From the NCBI GenBank assembly GCA_028583415.1, contig CM053270.1:60043117-60107116 (forward strand): a stretch of 64,000 bases of DNA, given 5' to 3'. Position 1 is the first letter of the stretch; each line of letters begins with the position of its first letter. The notes beneath the pieces were generated by a model that had not been told where the DNA came from, did not search any database, and was given only the letters and a program-made list of their open reading frames with translations. The translations under genes and the position numbers were made by a program. The DNA comes from Protea cynaroides. Lineage: Eukaryota > Streptophyta > Magnoliopsida > Proteales > Proteaceae. Below, piece by piece: positions 47,261 through 58,876 of the stretch.

Positions 47261-49537
47261 TGTAAGATCCGTATCAAACTAACCCAGTCTTACCACCTTG
47301 AACCAGGTCTACCCATCATGGTCGAGCCAAATGGATCAAGTGCGTGAGGGAGATCACGATCCCAGGTATTAAACTGACCCAAAAACACTAAAATAAGGGG
47401 GAGGGTCGCATGCCCAGCTAGGCAGGGTCGGACCCCCCCCAGTATAAAAGTCAGACCCTAAGTTTTTAACCGGGAGTCGGACATTTTAGTACCAGGGGTC
47501 GACGGGATCTCCGACTCCCTCATCGACCCCCAGTCTGCCAACAGAAATCATGAATTAGGAACTTTCCAAATTCCAATGGGATTCTTTTCTAATCTCAATG
47601 GGACTTATTTTGGGAGTTTCTACTCTATAAATAGGACGTCCCTAAGCCTCTTTCACTTCTTTTAGAACCCTAATTGGATTGAGAGAAAGAGAAGAGAAGG
47701 AGAAGAGAAAGAGAAGAGAAGGAAAGTGGAGAAGAAGATCAAATAAAAGGCTTCAGAGAAACAAGCCTAATTCTCAAGTATTGATACTATCTCCATGTAA
47801 TTCTACAGACCTTAGAATAGATAGTGAAGAGGATGTGATCTAGGAGAAACCTAAATCATCCATCCATGGTTAGGTTTTCATGGAAAACCATGGGGGAGAT
47901 CATAAAAACCATGTAGGCGAATAAACTATGGTTCTAAGCCATAGATCATGTATGTAATGGATTGTAGAAGCAAGCCATAGGATCCAAACAAGAAGGATGG
48001 ACTGTAGGATGAAAATTCGACTAAACCCACGGGGGGTCGCACAGGGGGTTGATGGCCAATCGACCCTACCAGACCCTAACAATCGACCCCCAGTGTTCAA
48101 AAAGTCCAGACTGTGGGTGGTCGCACCCAGGGTCGATGGAAGGTCCGACCCTGGCATCGACCCCCAGTTAACAACATGCTTTTTAAAATCAAAATTAATT
48201 CTAATTAAATTCTATCGACTTGATTAGGTTTTCTAGTGATATAATATTGATATTTAGTGATTCTTAAAGCTTGAAAGAGAATCTACGATCAAACAAAGGT
48301 GAGGGAACAAGACCTAAACTAATTGGTTAATAATAAACTATTTTATTCTTGAGTCCAATGCCATGATTGATTCTATGCGTGTATGTTTGTTATGTGCATT
48401 CAATATGTCCTCCAATATTTCTATTATTACTGTTCATGCATATTTAAATTATTGTTTATAACATGATGATGATGATGATGATGATAGGAATAGACATGTG
48501 GATGTATGTGTGTGGTTGGTGTGCTTGATGCGAGTGAGTATCGGGGGGGTGTCATAGGCCGGGCCTCAGCACTCTAGCTCTATCTCTAACTCAAGTCTTG
48601 TCCACTGACATCGTCGTATTACCATTACCTTAGCAGAACTATTACGTCATAAGGTATGAGGGGAGGTGGTCTCGGACCGTGTAGTCTCTGACTCTGTCGG
48701 GGGGCCTTAGCCCTATCTCTATGGACGTGTTGAGGGATGCTGGGGTGATACCTTGGATACACTGATTGGCATTAGGATTGATTAGTTGTGAACCCAGTTT
48801 GCGAGCCCTCGCCAGTAGGGGCTTACGTGTTAGTATGGGCAACTGGTACAACAATAAACGTAACATTTGCGTGTACATTGTCCATGGTGGGTGCATGTGG
48901 GACGACAATAAACATTACCTTTGGGCGGCTTCACACACTTGTGTATAGAGGTGCGGCGTCAATAAACATAATCTTTGACCACCTATTCTTTCTATAGCAC
49001 ATTGCAAACTTATATACCAGACCAAAGATATGAATTGAATGCATGCATATGTTTGTTATATTGTTTTGTTTGCTCAATGAGCCATGATGTGTGCTCACCC
49101 TCTCGACGTCGAATATTTTTAGTTGATGATGCAGGTACTACGGTCGAAGATTATATGAGTGCCCCGGTGTACGCGCGTGTTGCTGCCATGAAAGCCGAAG
49201 ACTTAGTGGATACGCATGACTCTTCATGCAAGTGTAACTCATGCGTATTCGATTAGATTTTTATTTGAATTATTAAAGGAATGTAATTGATATTTTATTA
49301 TTTATGTCTCAGTTGATACAACAATAACTTGATATTTTAATTATGATTATTACAGTTAGAGTTCTCAGTTCATTTACTATAAGACTTCCGCTATTGTGTA
49401 TTTATTCTGATTATGGTTGTGGATGTGTATGATTTTTATTTTTAATGGACACAGCCTATTAGAGATCCTGATTGAACCGTTGGTTTATTAGCGGTTCATC
49501 ATACCATTCTGAATAGTGCGGAATTGGGGGTGTGACA
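47261..49537 (+). repeat. 3' LTR of the chromovirus
   Basis: It starts TGTAAGATCC and ends GGTGTGACA, and is the same length as the 5' LTR within a few bases. It carries the same TATA element, (GAT)n run, 54-base-spaced AATAAA motifs and ggggtcga blocks. Differences to the 5' LTR are spread evenly, about one per 20 bases in the part I compared. Confidence 0.95.
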
Positions 49538-49542
49538 GAAGA
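49538..49542. repeat. Target-site duplication, right
   Basis: gaaga, identical to 37,511-37,515. Confidence 0.9.
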
Positions 49543-51216
49543 TCATCTTCCTCAGCATCTTCCTCAATATCACGACCAGACAAATCAATTTTCGTGGACA
49601 AGTAAGTCATAGGATTGGGAAGAAGCAGATTGGGATCTGCCAAAACATGGTGGGAGTACAGCATTTCAGGCCCTTAGTCACGAATCATGTTGAATGAAAC
49701 AAGCTCATAATCCTCGAGTTGAGGCTTTTTGTCCAAGTTATGAGCTTCATTGTCCCTCAAGAATGTCCACTTGTTATCAACTGGCAAAGGAGAACCGTCT
49801 CTCGTCCCGATAAAGAAAAAAACTACGACGCAATGGTAAACTCTAGGGCATTGAATGGTCATCAACTTGGGACTTGGCCTCTAGCTACTGAAGAAATACC
49901 AGTCTGTTGAAAACTTTTTGTGGGTTTCATGGTTGGTTTCCTTATCGATATTAAGCTTATAGAGATTTCGAAAAAGATTGACTGAAGGGAGTTTATTATA
50001 TTCCTTCGAAGAATGGAAACATCAGACGTTGGACATTGGCACAGGGTCTCCACTACTTAGTCCAATAAAAAAGAAAAAATCCTTCCAGTGAGAGATGGAT
50101 GATCTCTTGGAAGCCAAAATCTCAAGGATTCTTTTTCTTTTATTAAAGTGATACCATCCTGTAAGGGATTTTGAGCCGGAAGAATCTGCAAAACTATTGT
50201 CAATGTTGAATCGAAACATGTTTCTGAATAGGTTGACAGAAGGGGAAATTCTCCGATCTTTGAAATAAACCCAGAACGCCATAAGCAAACCCCAAGAATT
50301 CGAAAGAATTTGAGCCGGGGCCACTTGATAAAACTCAAGGATGCGAATAACTTCTATAGTGATGGGAAGCCGAAACCCACTCACAAACATCTCCTTATAT
50401 ACACAAATTTCATCAGGTTTAGAGTTACTGGGAGGTTCATTCTTCTCAGGGATTCAAAAAACATAACGGTCAGCCATGGAGTATTTCCTCCTACAAAAAT
50501 CTAATTTCAGACTGATTTTCGGCATAAGCAAATTGATGTGGAGACAAAGCGGTAAAAGCAGTTGTAGGGGGAAAATCCCCAATTACTACACTTGCTGTAG
50601 GTAATTGAGGTTGACTTGTGTTCTCACCGTGAAGTGCAACGGTAACTCTATCTATGGCATAGTTTGCTGTCCCTTTAGATGGGGGAGATGGTAAAGAATG
50701 TGAAGACATGGTCAAGATAACGAGAAAAGATGAAGAAGACTTACTGATTTTCCCTTCTTCTTAAAAAGTGGAGAGCGAAGATTTTGAAGACAATCCGGAC
50801 TAACTTTCTACACAAAGAGTTTCAAAAACAGTCAGTTCTTAAAAGTCAAAACCCTATTTGACTATTGTAAAATGGTGCAACCTTTCAATTCGAAATTCAA
50901 GGCTAGTCGTGAAAAAGGGGTCAGATTCGCCCAAAAGGTGCTTTCCATATTTTCATCATTGAAGAAACTTGGAAAGCAAGTAAAAGCCTCGTAACTCGGA
51001 GACGCCTCGATGCAAGGGTAAACTTGTGATAAAGGCAAAATTGGAATAAAGTTTCTTTTATGCTGCAATGAGTCGCACCATCATTAGTAAATCGGTAGAC
51101 AAAGCGACTTATAGAAACATTCGGTTAAATCATCTGTAATGGGCGGTAAGTCAAATAAACCATATGATTAAGGTTGCTTTCCCTCCTTAAGTCAAATCGA
51201 CAAAGCAAGGGGCAAC
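49543..51216 (-). pseudogene. Transposase_28-type protein gene, copy C, 5' part
   Basis: Reading leftwards: leader frame (51,068-50,862, QVYPCIEASPSYEAFTCF), N-terminus (50,715-50,491, CAIDRVTVALHGENTSQPQL), and a conserved middle open over 122 residues (50,390-50,022) with FVSGFRLPITIEVIRILEFY, QVAPAQILSNSWGLLMAFWV and NLFRNMFRFNIDNSF. That is the best-preserved Transposase_28-like domain in the window. The DGSPLPVDNKWTFL and EDYELVSFN blocks follow (49,865-49,674), then an acidic stretch that is cut by the chromovirus at 49,542. A deletion at about 50,500 removes the block QQKLDF seen in copy B and shifts the frame. Confidence 0.65.
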
Positions 51217-51729
51217 TGTTAATACAATAAATTGTCCACCAGTAATAGTTGGGCACATGGGACGCTGAAGATCGCGGCGTCTGTTCCAATCAATATGCGA
51301 CAACAAATATCAACATGGCAGCACTATCTACCGACACCTGGAAAGAGTTGCTGGTCCATAACTACACCACGACCTACCGCACACAAGTATGTGTCTGTGC
51401 GGATAGCCACTACGCCCTGTAGTGAAGTTCGCATAACTAACCATGATGTCCAGCATCATGATGTGATTCATCGTCGGATTCACATCATGATGATGGACAT
51501 CATGGTTAGTTATGTGAACTTCACTACAAGGCATAGTGGCTATCGGCACGGACACATACTTGTGTGCGGTAGGTCATGGTGTAGTTACGGACCAGCAACT
51601 CTTTCCATGTGTCGGTAGATAGTGCGGCCTCGTTGATATTTATTGTCGCATATTGATTGGAACAGACGCTGCGATCTTCAACGTCCCACGTGCCTAGCTA
51701 TTACTGGTGGGCGATTTATTGTATTAATA
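51217..51729. repeat. Head-to-head terminal repeats L3 (-) and L4 (+), a 510-base palindrome
   Basis: L3 (51,217-51,487) is a full inverted copy of the 271-base terminal repeat and belongs to copy C. L4 (51,481-51,729) is the same repeat in + orientation without its first 25 bases. They meet at cacatcatgatgatggacat. Together they form a large near-perfect inverted repeat with almost no loop. L4 is not followed by an element body. Confidence 0.75.
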
Positions 51730-52195
51730 GAAGGGAAAACCCTATGCTCTCACAGTTACCTTTCTTCTTCTCTCTAAGCAGAGTCTTCCATCTGGTTACC
51801 TTTCTTCTTCCCTCTTGTGAAAGTAAGGGTAGACAAGTTTCATTTCTAGCCTTTATTTTTCTCACTTGGCATTTTAATTGGAGATCTGAATCTAGAGTTG
51901 AAGATTTGGTAAGCAGAGACATTGAAGATCTGAATTTGAGTCCGAAATCAGAGATTTGGAGATTTGAATCTGATATGTGACCAGAGAAGTCGAAGATCTG
52001 TGGATCTGAATATGAAATAAATGATTTCAATACAAACCTGGGGATCTGCAACAATGTTACTTTCTATCTGAGCTGATCTGGAAGCAAATCCTTGAGTAGA
52101 GAGAAGATCAATCTTCGTACGGAAGGGACCTTGTAGAAATGCATTTATGGTGTGTGGATCGCCAAGTTATTTGCAAGGGTCTAATGAGATCATGA
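51730..52195. other. Unassigned, repeated gatctgaat motifs
   Basis: Pyrimidine-rich start (tttcttcttctctctaagc and a second tttcttcttccctc), then several gatctgaat / gatttgaatct motifs at 51,880-52,010. It could be leader or LTR sequence of an unrecognised element. No coding region is supported. Confidence 0.3.
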
Positions 52196-52735
52196 CTCAC
52201 AAAAATTCTGTAGCCATGAATTCTAGGTGGAGATTGCAAGAGTTCAACAGATCTTCATGTTATATTTAGAAAATTTGGCCTATATGTTTGAGTGCTTGAG
52301 TGCCCAGAATCGTTGAAAAACCATAATTGGAATTGAAATGAAACGGATTCTAGCTTTGGGACCCTTTAGTAACCGAAAAAGAACCTTCCCATTTGACACC
52401 CTACGATAGTCATGCAATCCAATCTCACTAGTTAGACCTAGAGCTGAAACAAGTACTAGACATGATGGTTAACAAGTGGCTTGGGGTTTGTAAAATTAAT
52501 AAGGATCCTAACCCTAATGAGAACTAATGACAATTTATTTTATTTTTTGTGACTTCGAATTCAATTTGTTTTATTCTTCACCAACTTTTCTTTCATGCTC
52601 ATGAGAAAGGTGTGGTCCACATATGGGACAAAAACATGTTTGCTAATGTGCCAAAAGTCCTCATGATTCTAGTTATCATGAATTGCTTGTAACAAATATA
52701 TTGAGCCTACTAGAATATTTAATTTAAGGCAATTC
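52196..52735. repeat. Direct repeat DR1 (partner at 61,155-61,715)
   Basis: The blocks tgtagccatgaattct, ttggcctatatgtttgag, gctttgggaccctttagtaacc, cttggggtttgtaaaattaa and tgctaatgtgccaaaagtcc recur in the same order and direction about 9 kb to the right. The copies are similar but clearly diverged, with short insertions and deletions. They flank the copia fragment and unrelated DNA, so they may be LTR remnants or a segmental duplication. Confidence 0.7.
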
Positions 52736-53819
52736 ATGAAAAAACATTATAGTCAAGTTGAATATGATTTTTATTTAAGAATTAAGTAAATGGTTAATTA
52801 TAATAAATGAAAAAAAAGGTAAATGAAAATGAATTGAAATCATACAATTAAATCCGAAGAAATCATAAATGGTAATTATATATTGAGTTTTTGAATGAGA
52901 GATGTTGCTGTTGTTTCTCACTTGGAGCTTCCTGGTGAAGACACCTATCAAGATGGAAGCATTAAAGGTAGTGAGGGTGGGTTCGAAAACCTTATGACCA
53001 CACCGATGCCTAAGTCAAAACTGATAACAAACAATTGAAGCTTTGTTAAAAAAGAATGAGAGCTCCTACAGAGTAGGGTTTAAGCAATTTGGCAGGGAGA
53101 GAGTACGAGTGCAAAGATTGGGATTCGGTTACCTTCGTTTTGGGCTTTATTTATAGAGGTGGATGGGCCACGGAGTGACATGATTTGGGGCACTATCTGT
53201 GCTATCTCCGTCGATCACGGGCACGTCCTGGATCTTATGCTATTAGTTGTGAGCTGTAGAGGCGGTTCGGATATGGGAAAGCGAGATACCCATGATTCAA
53301 TCCCTAAAATGTAGGGGTTGAACATGGGTAGGAAGGTCTTTAGACTGTTGGATGTTGATCTTGAGGTGAGCTTCCCATAGTTATTTTCGATATCCTTGTT
53401 TGACGATATCCTCGTTAGCTGGCACACGACTATATCATATGAATCTTCCCTTATAGGAATTAATTTGTGGTTATCCCTAAGATCATGGGGATAACCAATC
53501 CATGTATCTGTCTCGTCAGGTTGCATTTGGTTGCAGGCTCACGGATGAGGGCATGTATCTTGTCCAGACTGGGGATTTGCGCTGTACACATGTCCTTCTG
53601 ATTGATTGTTTTATTATCCCTCTATCAAGAGGTAAATGATATGAATTCGAAAATATGCACTATTCTATGAATATTAATTTGATTGAAAAGATAATTAGTA
53701 AAAATATGGAAAAAAATTTATTGTGAGTTGCTTTCTCCATTGTGTTCCTCCCTTTTTTCCTTTATGATCATCTCTTCTCCTTGTTATACGCATTTCCCTC
53801 TAAGTAGTACTTTCCAAGG
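52736..53819. other. No gene seen
   Basis: AT-rich sequence up to about 52,900. Then comes a stretch with a TATA-like tttatttatagagg at about 53,147 that resembles promoter or LTR sequence read on the + strand. The ORF on the - strand at 53,526-53,215 shows no domain. Confidence 0.35.
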
Positions 53820-54425
53820 GTTAAAATCTCGAGTCTCAAGGTCGTCTCGACCTTGAGCTAGACCAAGATTTCTAAGATCTAAGATCTCGGCGAGAACTTG
53901 ATGAAAAACCACGAAGGCTATAAATGAGTGTCTCATGTTTCGAGCCTTAAATGACTATTTTGAGGCTTAATACTCTAAGTAAACACTATTATAACTTATA
54001 TAAACACATTTAAACCATAAAAATAAAAATCTAATCACACATTATGGTTATTTGGATTTACACTTATGTTTGGCAGTGTTGGTCTAAAGTCTAGATGTAA
54101 AACTAGAGTAATATTGGCTATTCTACATAATGTTACACTAATAGAAGATCAAAGAAAACCAAATGAGCTCGTAAAATTATATATTAAGAGAAGAATAAAC
54201 ATAATAACACTTAATTAATTATCATAGTAAAAAATCCAAAGTAGTCAAATGGACTATACAATCATAATTCATACATAATGTTGAGACCAGTTGAGAATTG
54301 GTTGAGAATTAGTTGAAAACGTCGAAAGCAGGCGAGAACTGGTCGAGAATCTCAAGATCTCGTCTCGTAGCCCGACCAAGTCAAGAAATTCGAGAAATTA
54401 GAGATCTCGACGAAATTTTAATCTA
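53820..54425. mobile_element. Foldback DNA element with ttaaaatctcg ends
   Basis: The left end reads ttaaaatctcgagtctcaagg and the right end gagatctcgacgaaattttaa, imperfect inverted repeats rich in ctcg/cgag. The body is about 600 bases, AT-rich and non-coding. It looks like an old non-autonomous element. Confidence 0.45.
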
Positions 54426-55630
54426 TGGTACTTTCTAGTATTAGTTTTATGAAAGAAATTGTTTTCCTAGCATAGGTAAGGTTGAAAGGATTTTTAGGAT
54501 CATTAACCAATTAATTATAAATGGCATGTTAACCAGTCCATATATAAAAATTTTATTGGTTATGCCATTACTAAAATTTGTATAATTTTCAACTTTCCAT
54601 CAATAATTCTGAATGACTGACCATTACCAACACTATTATGGTAAGAGAAATGTTGCAAAGAGCTAGAGTTAATATCAAGGAATTTTAGCTCAAGTTCTTA
54701 ACCATTGGATATCTCACTCACTCTTTAGATTTAAGCTAGAGGCCAGGCAAGGACTTAACGATACTGTGCTCTCCGTAATGGCCATGGCTAGGTTTCTATT
54801 AAAACCTTTTGTTCTAAAATACTTAACCTAGAATAAAACTTAACCTAAAATCTTTCTACCTTCTAGTCTTCTACATCAAATCTCAAATTTTACCCAAAAA
54901 AAAAAAAAAAAAATCAAATCTCAAAGTTTAGATGGAGAGACAGAGAGAGACATTCATGGAAAAGATTAACCAGATTTTTAGAAACCACATTAGGAAATGA
55001 ATAAGGGAGAGATTTTGGGAGAAGATTTAAGTTTTGAATTCCCTCTTTAACATTCCAAATCTAGAAAGTGGGTGAGATATCCAACGGCTAAGGGCTCGAG
55101 GAATTTCAGCTTGAGCTCTTTACAATATTTTATTTGCATTTTTCGTATACTCTTAAATCTTTTTAGGTGGACTTAGGAACATAAGGGCGCGTCCTAATGC
55201 ACGAGTTTCTCGCTATTGCAGTTCAAGGACTTGGGAACATATCCACCTATAAATAAGTGGCTCGTTTTACCAGCTGAGTATTGCAGTGCTCCTTAAGGTC
55301 CTCCTTTGCTTTTTTCTCTTGGTTGCTTATCTTGGATTCTGGTGATCTGATTCAGAAGAGCTCCAACTATCATATCTCAAAGTCTGATGAGTGTTGGGTG
55401 GAAATGGAAAAGACTCATATTCGGGAAGTGTTTGTGAGATCCCTGAGGTGTTTATATGATTTCCTGCATCCCTCACTTCAGGGAAATCATGTCACACCTC
55501 AGATATATAGATCAAGAACACTCCCCTTGAATATGATAAATTTGATCTTTTCCAGGTCCACTCTCACTATGAATTGGCTGAAGCCAGTAAAAGTAGCAGT
55601 GGGTGACGCAGGAAATCATGTAAATCTTTT
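54426..55630. other. No assigned gene
   Basis: Contains an A-run at about 54,896-54,913. The open frame at 55,281-55,637 (118 residues, + strand, after ctataaataag at about 55,249) has no domain I recognise, and its start and end do not look like a plant gene model. It may be a decayed gene piece. A phrase like atctcactcactctttagat at 54,710 recurs near 55,070 in altered form. Confidence 0.3.
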
Positions 55631-56190
55631 CTTTTGACTGCTTTTGTCTTACAATGACCAGTCAAGAAAATTCTCTCAACAGGAGATGTTCACTACAGTC
55701 AAGTGGTTATGCCTAGTGAACAGTGGAAGATTATATCCTTCCTAAATTTCTCCTAGAAGAGCAGAACTCTGTCAACAATGACAAACAGATATGGGCAACA
55801 GTGAGACCATGACACATTTATCATATATTACATATATTTAGTTTTCGCTAATTAGAGTGTATTTTGTTGTAACCAAAGTAGTGAACTGAGAAATTGTAAC
55901 TTTCTTTTGATTGCTCATCTCACAATGATCAGTCAATGAAGTTCTCACAGCAAGAAACGTTAACCACAGCCAAGTTGTTATGCCTCCGGCCAAGTGGAAG
56001 ATTATATCCTTCCTCAATTACTTCCAGAAGAACAGAACTCTGTCAACAATGGCGAACACTAATGGTTACAGCAAGACCTTAACACATTTATCATGTAATA
56101 TCCATATTTAGTTTTTGCCAATTAAAGTGCATTTTGTTGTAACCAAAGAGGTGAACGGAGAAATTGTAATTTTCTTTTGATTGTCTTTGT
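55631..56190. repeat. Tandem duplication, units of 273 and 270 bases
   Basis: The units start with cttttgactgcttttgtctt (55,631) and cttttgattgctcatctcac (55,904); a third start, cttttgattgtctttgtctt, is at 56,174. Shared blocks include gtggaagattatatccttcct, cagaactctgtcaacaatg and ttttgttgtaaccaaag. The copies differ at perhaps one base in eight. Confidence 0.8.
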
Positions 56191-57499
56191 CTTATTTACA
56201 AAAGTTTGATATTTAGTTAAGAGTAAAAATGGGTTTTCAACATAATTTGAATGGCTTGCCATTATTGCATTATTTTTTTTTTTTTATCTTACATACATTT
56301 GGAGTACATACGTGAGAGTAAAAAAAAAATTCCACAGACAACTCAATTTGTCACCCCTAAAGTTCAGCACAAAAATGATGAACATGTGTTTTTTATCGAT
56401 AACGTACCAGCCCAGTTTATAGTTTAGAGGAACCTAAACGAACCTCTAGGAATCCTATTGGATTTGGGAAAATTGACAAAAATTTGGCCAGTTCAGGGTC
56501 AAGTGGATTAAACAACCTTGAAATCGGTTCACACTTTGATATTTATGTGTATTTTCGTCATAAATTTCTTGTATTCGTAAATGTTTTCAAAAATAATTTG
56601 CTTTGATTATTATTTCATTGAAAATTCCATTTGACCCAGAAAGGTTTTACCTTCAAATGGCTTTCTTATCCAATTTTGTGTATATTAGTTTTTTATTTTC
56701 ATGCCATTGGAAAATACTCGGAATAAGTTTTTCAATGACACCAGATCATTGAATTTGGATTTGCATTTTCAATATTAAGAATTTTCAAAGGTTTCAAAAT
56801 AATAAATAAATCTAAGAGTCATTTAATTCCATTTGACCCAGATCAAATTTGGCTCAGATCGAAATCCAACCCGGACAAACCCTACCCAAGAAACACCTTT
56901 ATTTGACTTTTGCACCAATATTACTGGAAAGTTGAAGGGACCATCTAGAAAAGAATGGGTCCGGAAAATAATAATGTTCAAACATTTTCAAGATGAGAAA
57001 GAGTCCTAGCTACGCTGTTGAATTTTTCAGTTCTGATCATATAGTGATTGCAGAAGACAAAGACAGAAAGATCATTCCTAAAGCTCCTTATTGAATTCCT
57101 TCATATTTGTTTATTAATGGAGTGATTTAGTATACTTAGAAGTTTTAGATTTCTAAATTATAAACTCAATATATAACGCCTGAGGATCCTCTGTCTGACT
57201 ACCGCTGATAGTGAGGGGATTCAACGATAGATATCATCGGACATTTGTCCCAGAGCTAAATAGAAAATTTGAATCTTGTTTATCCATGAGAAAGATGCCA
57301 AATGATCATTTGGCTGTCCAAACTCCAGAATTATACGGTCCAGTCAATAACTACAAAAGAAGTCAATGCCGGTCTTTGATTCCAGCTTTCTTGGGGGTTA
57401 CTTTAGGAATAGATAAAATCTTTTATCTATGGCCTAGTCTTGCCTTATTTTCAGTCGAGAATTAATTTTTTAAGAAAAAAGATTTTTGTTCGATAATGG
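56191..57499. other. No gene seen
   Basis: AT-rich, with T-runs near 56,273. Short open frames only. Nothing could be assigned. Confidence 0.4.
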
Positions 57500-57748
57500 G
57501 TACGTAGGATCCACATCCTCTCCTCCAAGAGAATCTAGAAAAGAGGTGTCGCCCCAAATAGATGGACGACACCTGGGGTCGGATTAATCTGACCCCTCCA
57601 TCTAAGCCTACACTCCTTGTCGGCTCAACTTGTCGGCTCGGATGGAGGAGTCGGATTAATTTAATCCCCAGGTATCATCTATCTGTATGGGACACCACCT
57701 CTCCTCCAAATTCTCTTGGAAGAGAGGATTTGAATCCTAATGGATACA
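57500..57748. mobile_element. Near-complete hairpin (MITE-like), 249 bases
   Basis: The left half (catcctctcctccaagagaa, agaggtgtcg, atagatggacgacacctggg, tcggattaat) is mirrored by the right half (taatttaatccccaggtatc, ggacaccacctctcctcc, aattctcttggaagagagga). The pairing reaches almost to the centre, so a transcript would fold into one long hairpin. It is non-coding despite an 82-codon open frame across it. Confidence 0.7.
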
Positions 57749-58329
57749 TTCTGAAATCGTTGCAATTAAATGAGGATGGTTTTGATTTTTTAAGGAAAAC
57801 GCTCTTCTAGATAGATCCAAGATTACAAAAAAGGGGCAACAAAAAGAAAAGGGGCAACAAAAAGAAATTATAACCAATAAGTTACAATCAGGCAAAGCCT
57901 TTATTTATAAATTAAGTCACCCATATTTTAGTTACATTGGAATTCTTGTCCTTAAATTTCTCTCCCACCATGAGGTTGTAGGGTACATTACCAACACAAA
58001 CTTTTTAATAACTTTGGCAAGAAGAGCTGGAGAAGATCTGGCTGCCTAACTTCTCCAAGTTCTTGAAGGAGATTACCTACTTAATTAATGGAGGATTCAT
58101 GTAATGACCTTAAGGTAGGATTTCCAATTCAATGAATCAGCTTCCATACTTAAGGGTACTTTCCAAGAAAGCTACCAAACTTGAGGGATCACTTGTTAAA
58201 AAAGAGGGCTTATCTGAAAAAACCAATGTTCTTTTTTTTTTTTTTTAAGGACAGGTATCTATTCCTTTGGCCTGTCTAGTTCGACTGGCCCATATTGATC
58301 GCACAATGGATTTTCCTTATTAATTCAAA
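57749..58329. other. No gene seen
   Basis: Contains a short duplication aaaaaggggcaacaaaaag near 57,828-57,860 and a T-run near 58,231. No coding evidence. Confidence 0.4.
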
Positions 58330-58580
58330 TGGTTTACGTTTGAAAATTGATGATTTAATTCATTTTCACTAAGGTAAAATATTCTAGGTAAATGGTATTT
58401 TACAAGAAAATTTTCATTCATGTAAACTTTTCTCATCGGACCAAAAAAAAAAAAAAAAAAAAACTTTTCTCATTTTTTCAACGTCTTTCTTGGCATTTTA
58501 TTTCTGTTAGAAAATCTTATTTCACTAACAATTATCATTTTTTGTCATTTTACATAGAAACAAACCAAGCCATAGAGTAA
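58330..58580. mobile_element. Decayed MITE related to the one at 7,905-8,140
   Basis: Shared elements are the ggtaaaat / attttac inner blocks, aaaattttcat, tcattttttgtcattttacat and a right end atagaaacaaaccaagcc. An A-run of about 20 bases stands in the middle. The boundaries are approximate. Confidence 0.4.
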
Positions 58581-58876
58581 ATTATGTATGTTTAAATGCA
58601 AACATGTAGAAACAATTAAGCAAAGATAATACAGAGATTTTATGAGATTCAAAAACCAATGTAAGGTGCAAAGATGAAGATGACATTAATATCATGGAAA
58701 TATCTTAAGGGGAAAAAAAAAATCTGTCACAAGATCTTAACTTGAAAAATCCATTTCAAACTCGTCTTTGTGGCTAGGACAATAAAACATGAAAAGAAAT
58801 ATACCTAAGTCAACTCATTCTACTCATCGAGGTATACGTCTCATGATCCGGGTATGTCTTAGGCTTACGTACCCGG

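Larger units (their letters stand above)
37516..49537 (+). mobile_element. Complete but decayed Ty3/gypsy chromovirus, Tekay/Del-like, 12.0 kb
   Basis: It has two LTRs of about 2.28 kb, a 5-base target duplication (gaaga), a tRNA-Met primer site, a polypurine tract, gag, protease, reverse transcriptase, RNase H, integrase and a chromodomain-like C-terminus, in the order typical of Ty3/gypsy. Long LTRs, the integrase order and the chromodomain (KVQRLRNHDIYYVKVTW) point to the Tekay/Del clade of chromoviruses. The LTRs differ at about 10 places in their first 200 bases, so the insertion is old. Stops and frame shifts interrupt every pol domain. Extra parts are an antisense ORF between the 5' LTR and gag and a 71-base intron-like piece between gag and protease. 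It is inserted in copy C of a Transposase_28-type gene. Confidence 0.92.

Noticed and set aside
53215..53526. 103-codon open frame on the - strand
   Set aside because: No domain, no splice or start context, surrounded by unassigned repeat-like DNA.
55281..55637. 118-codon open frame after a TATA-like ctataaataag
   Set aside because: The protein is not recognised, and the following tandem duplication does not continue it. Kept only as a note in the region entry.
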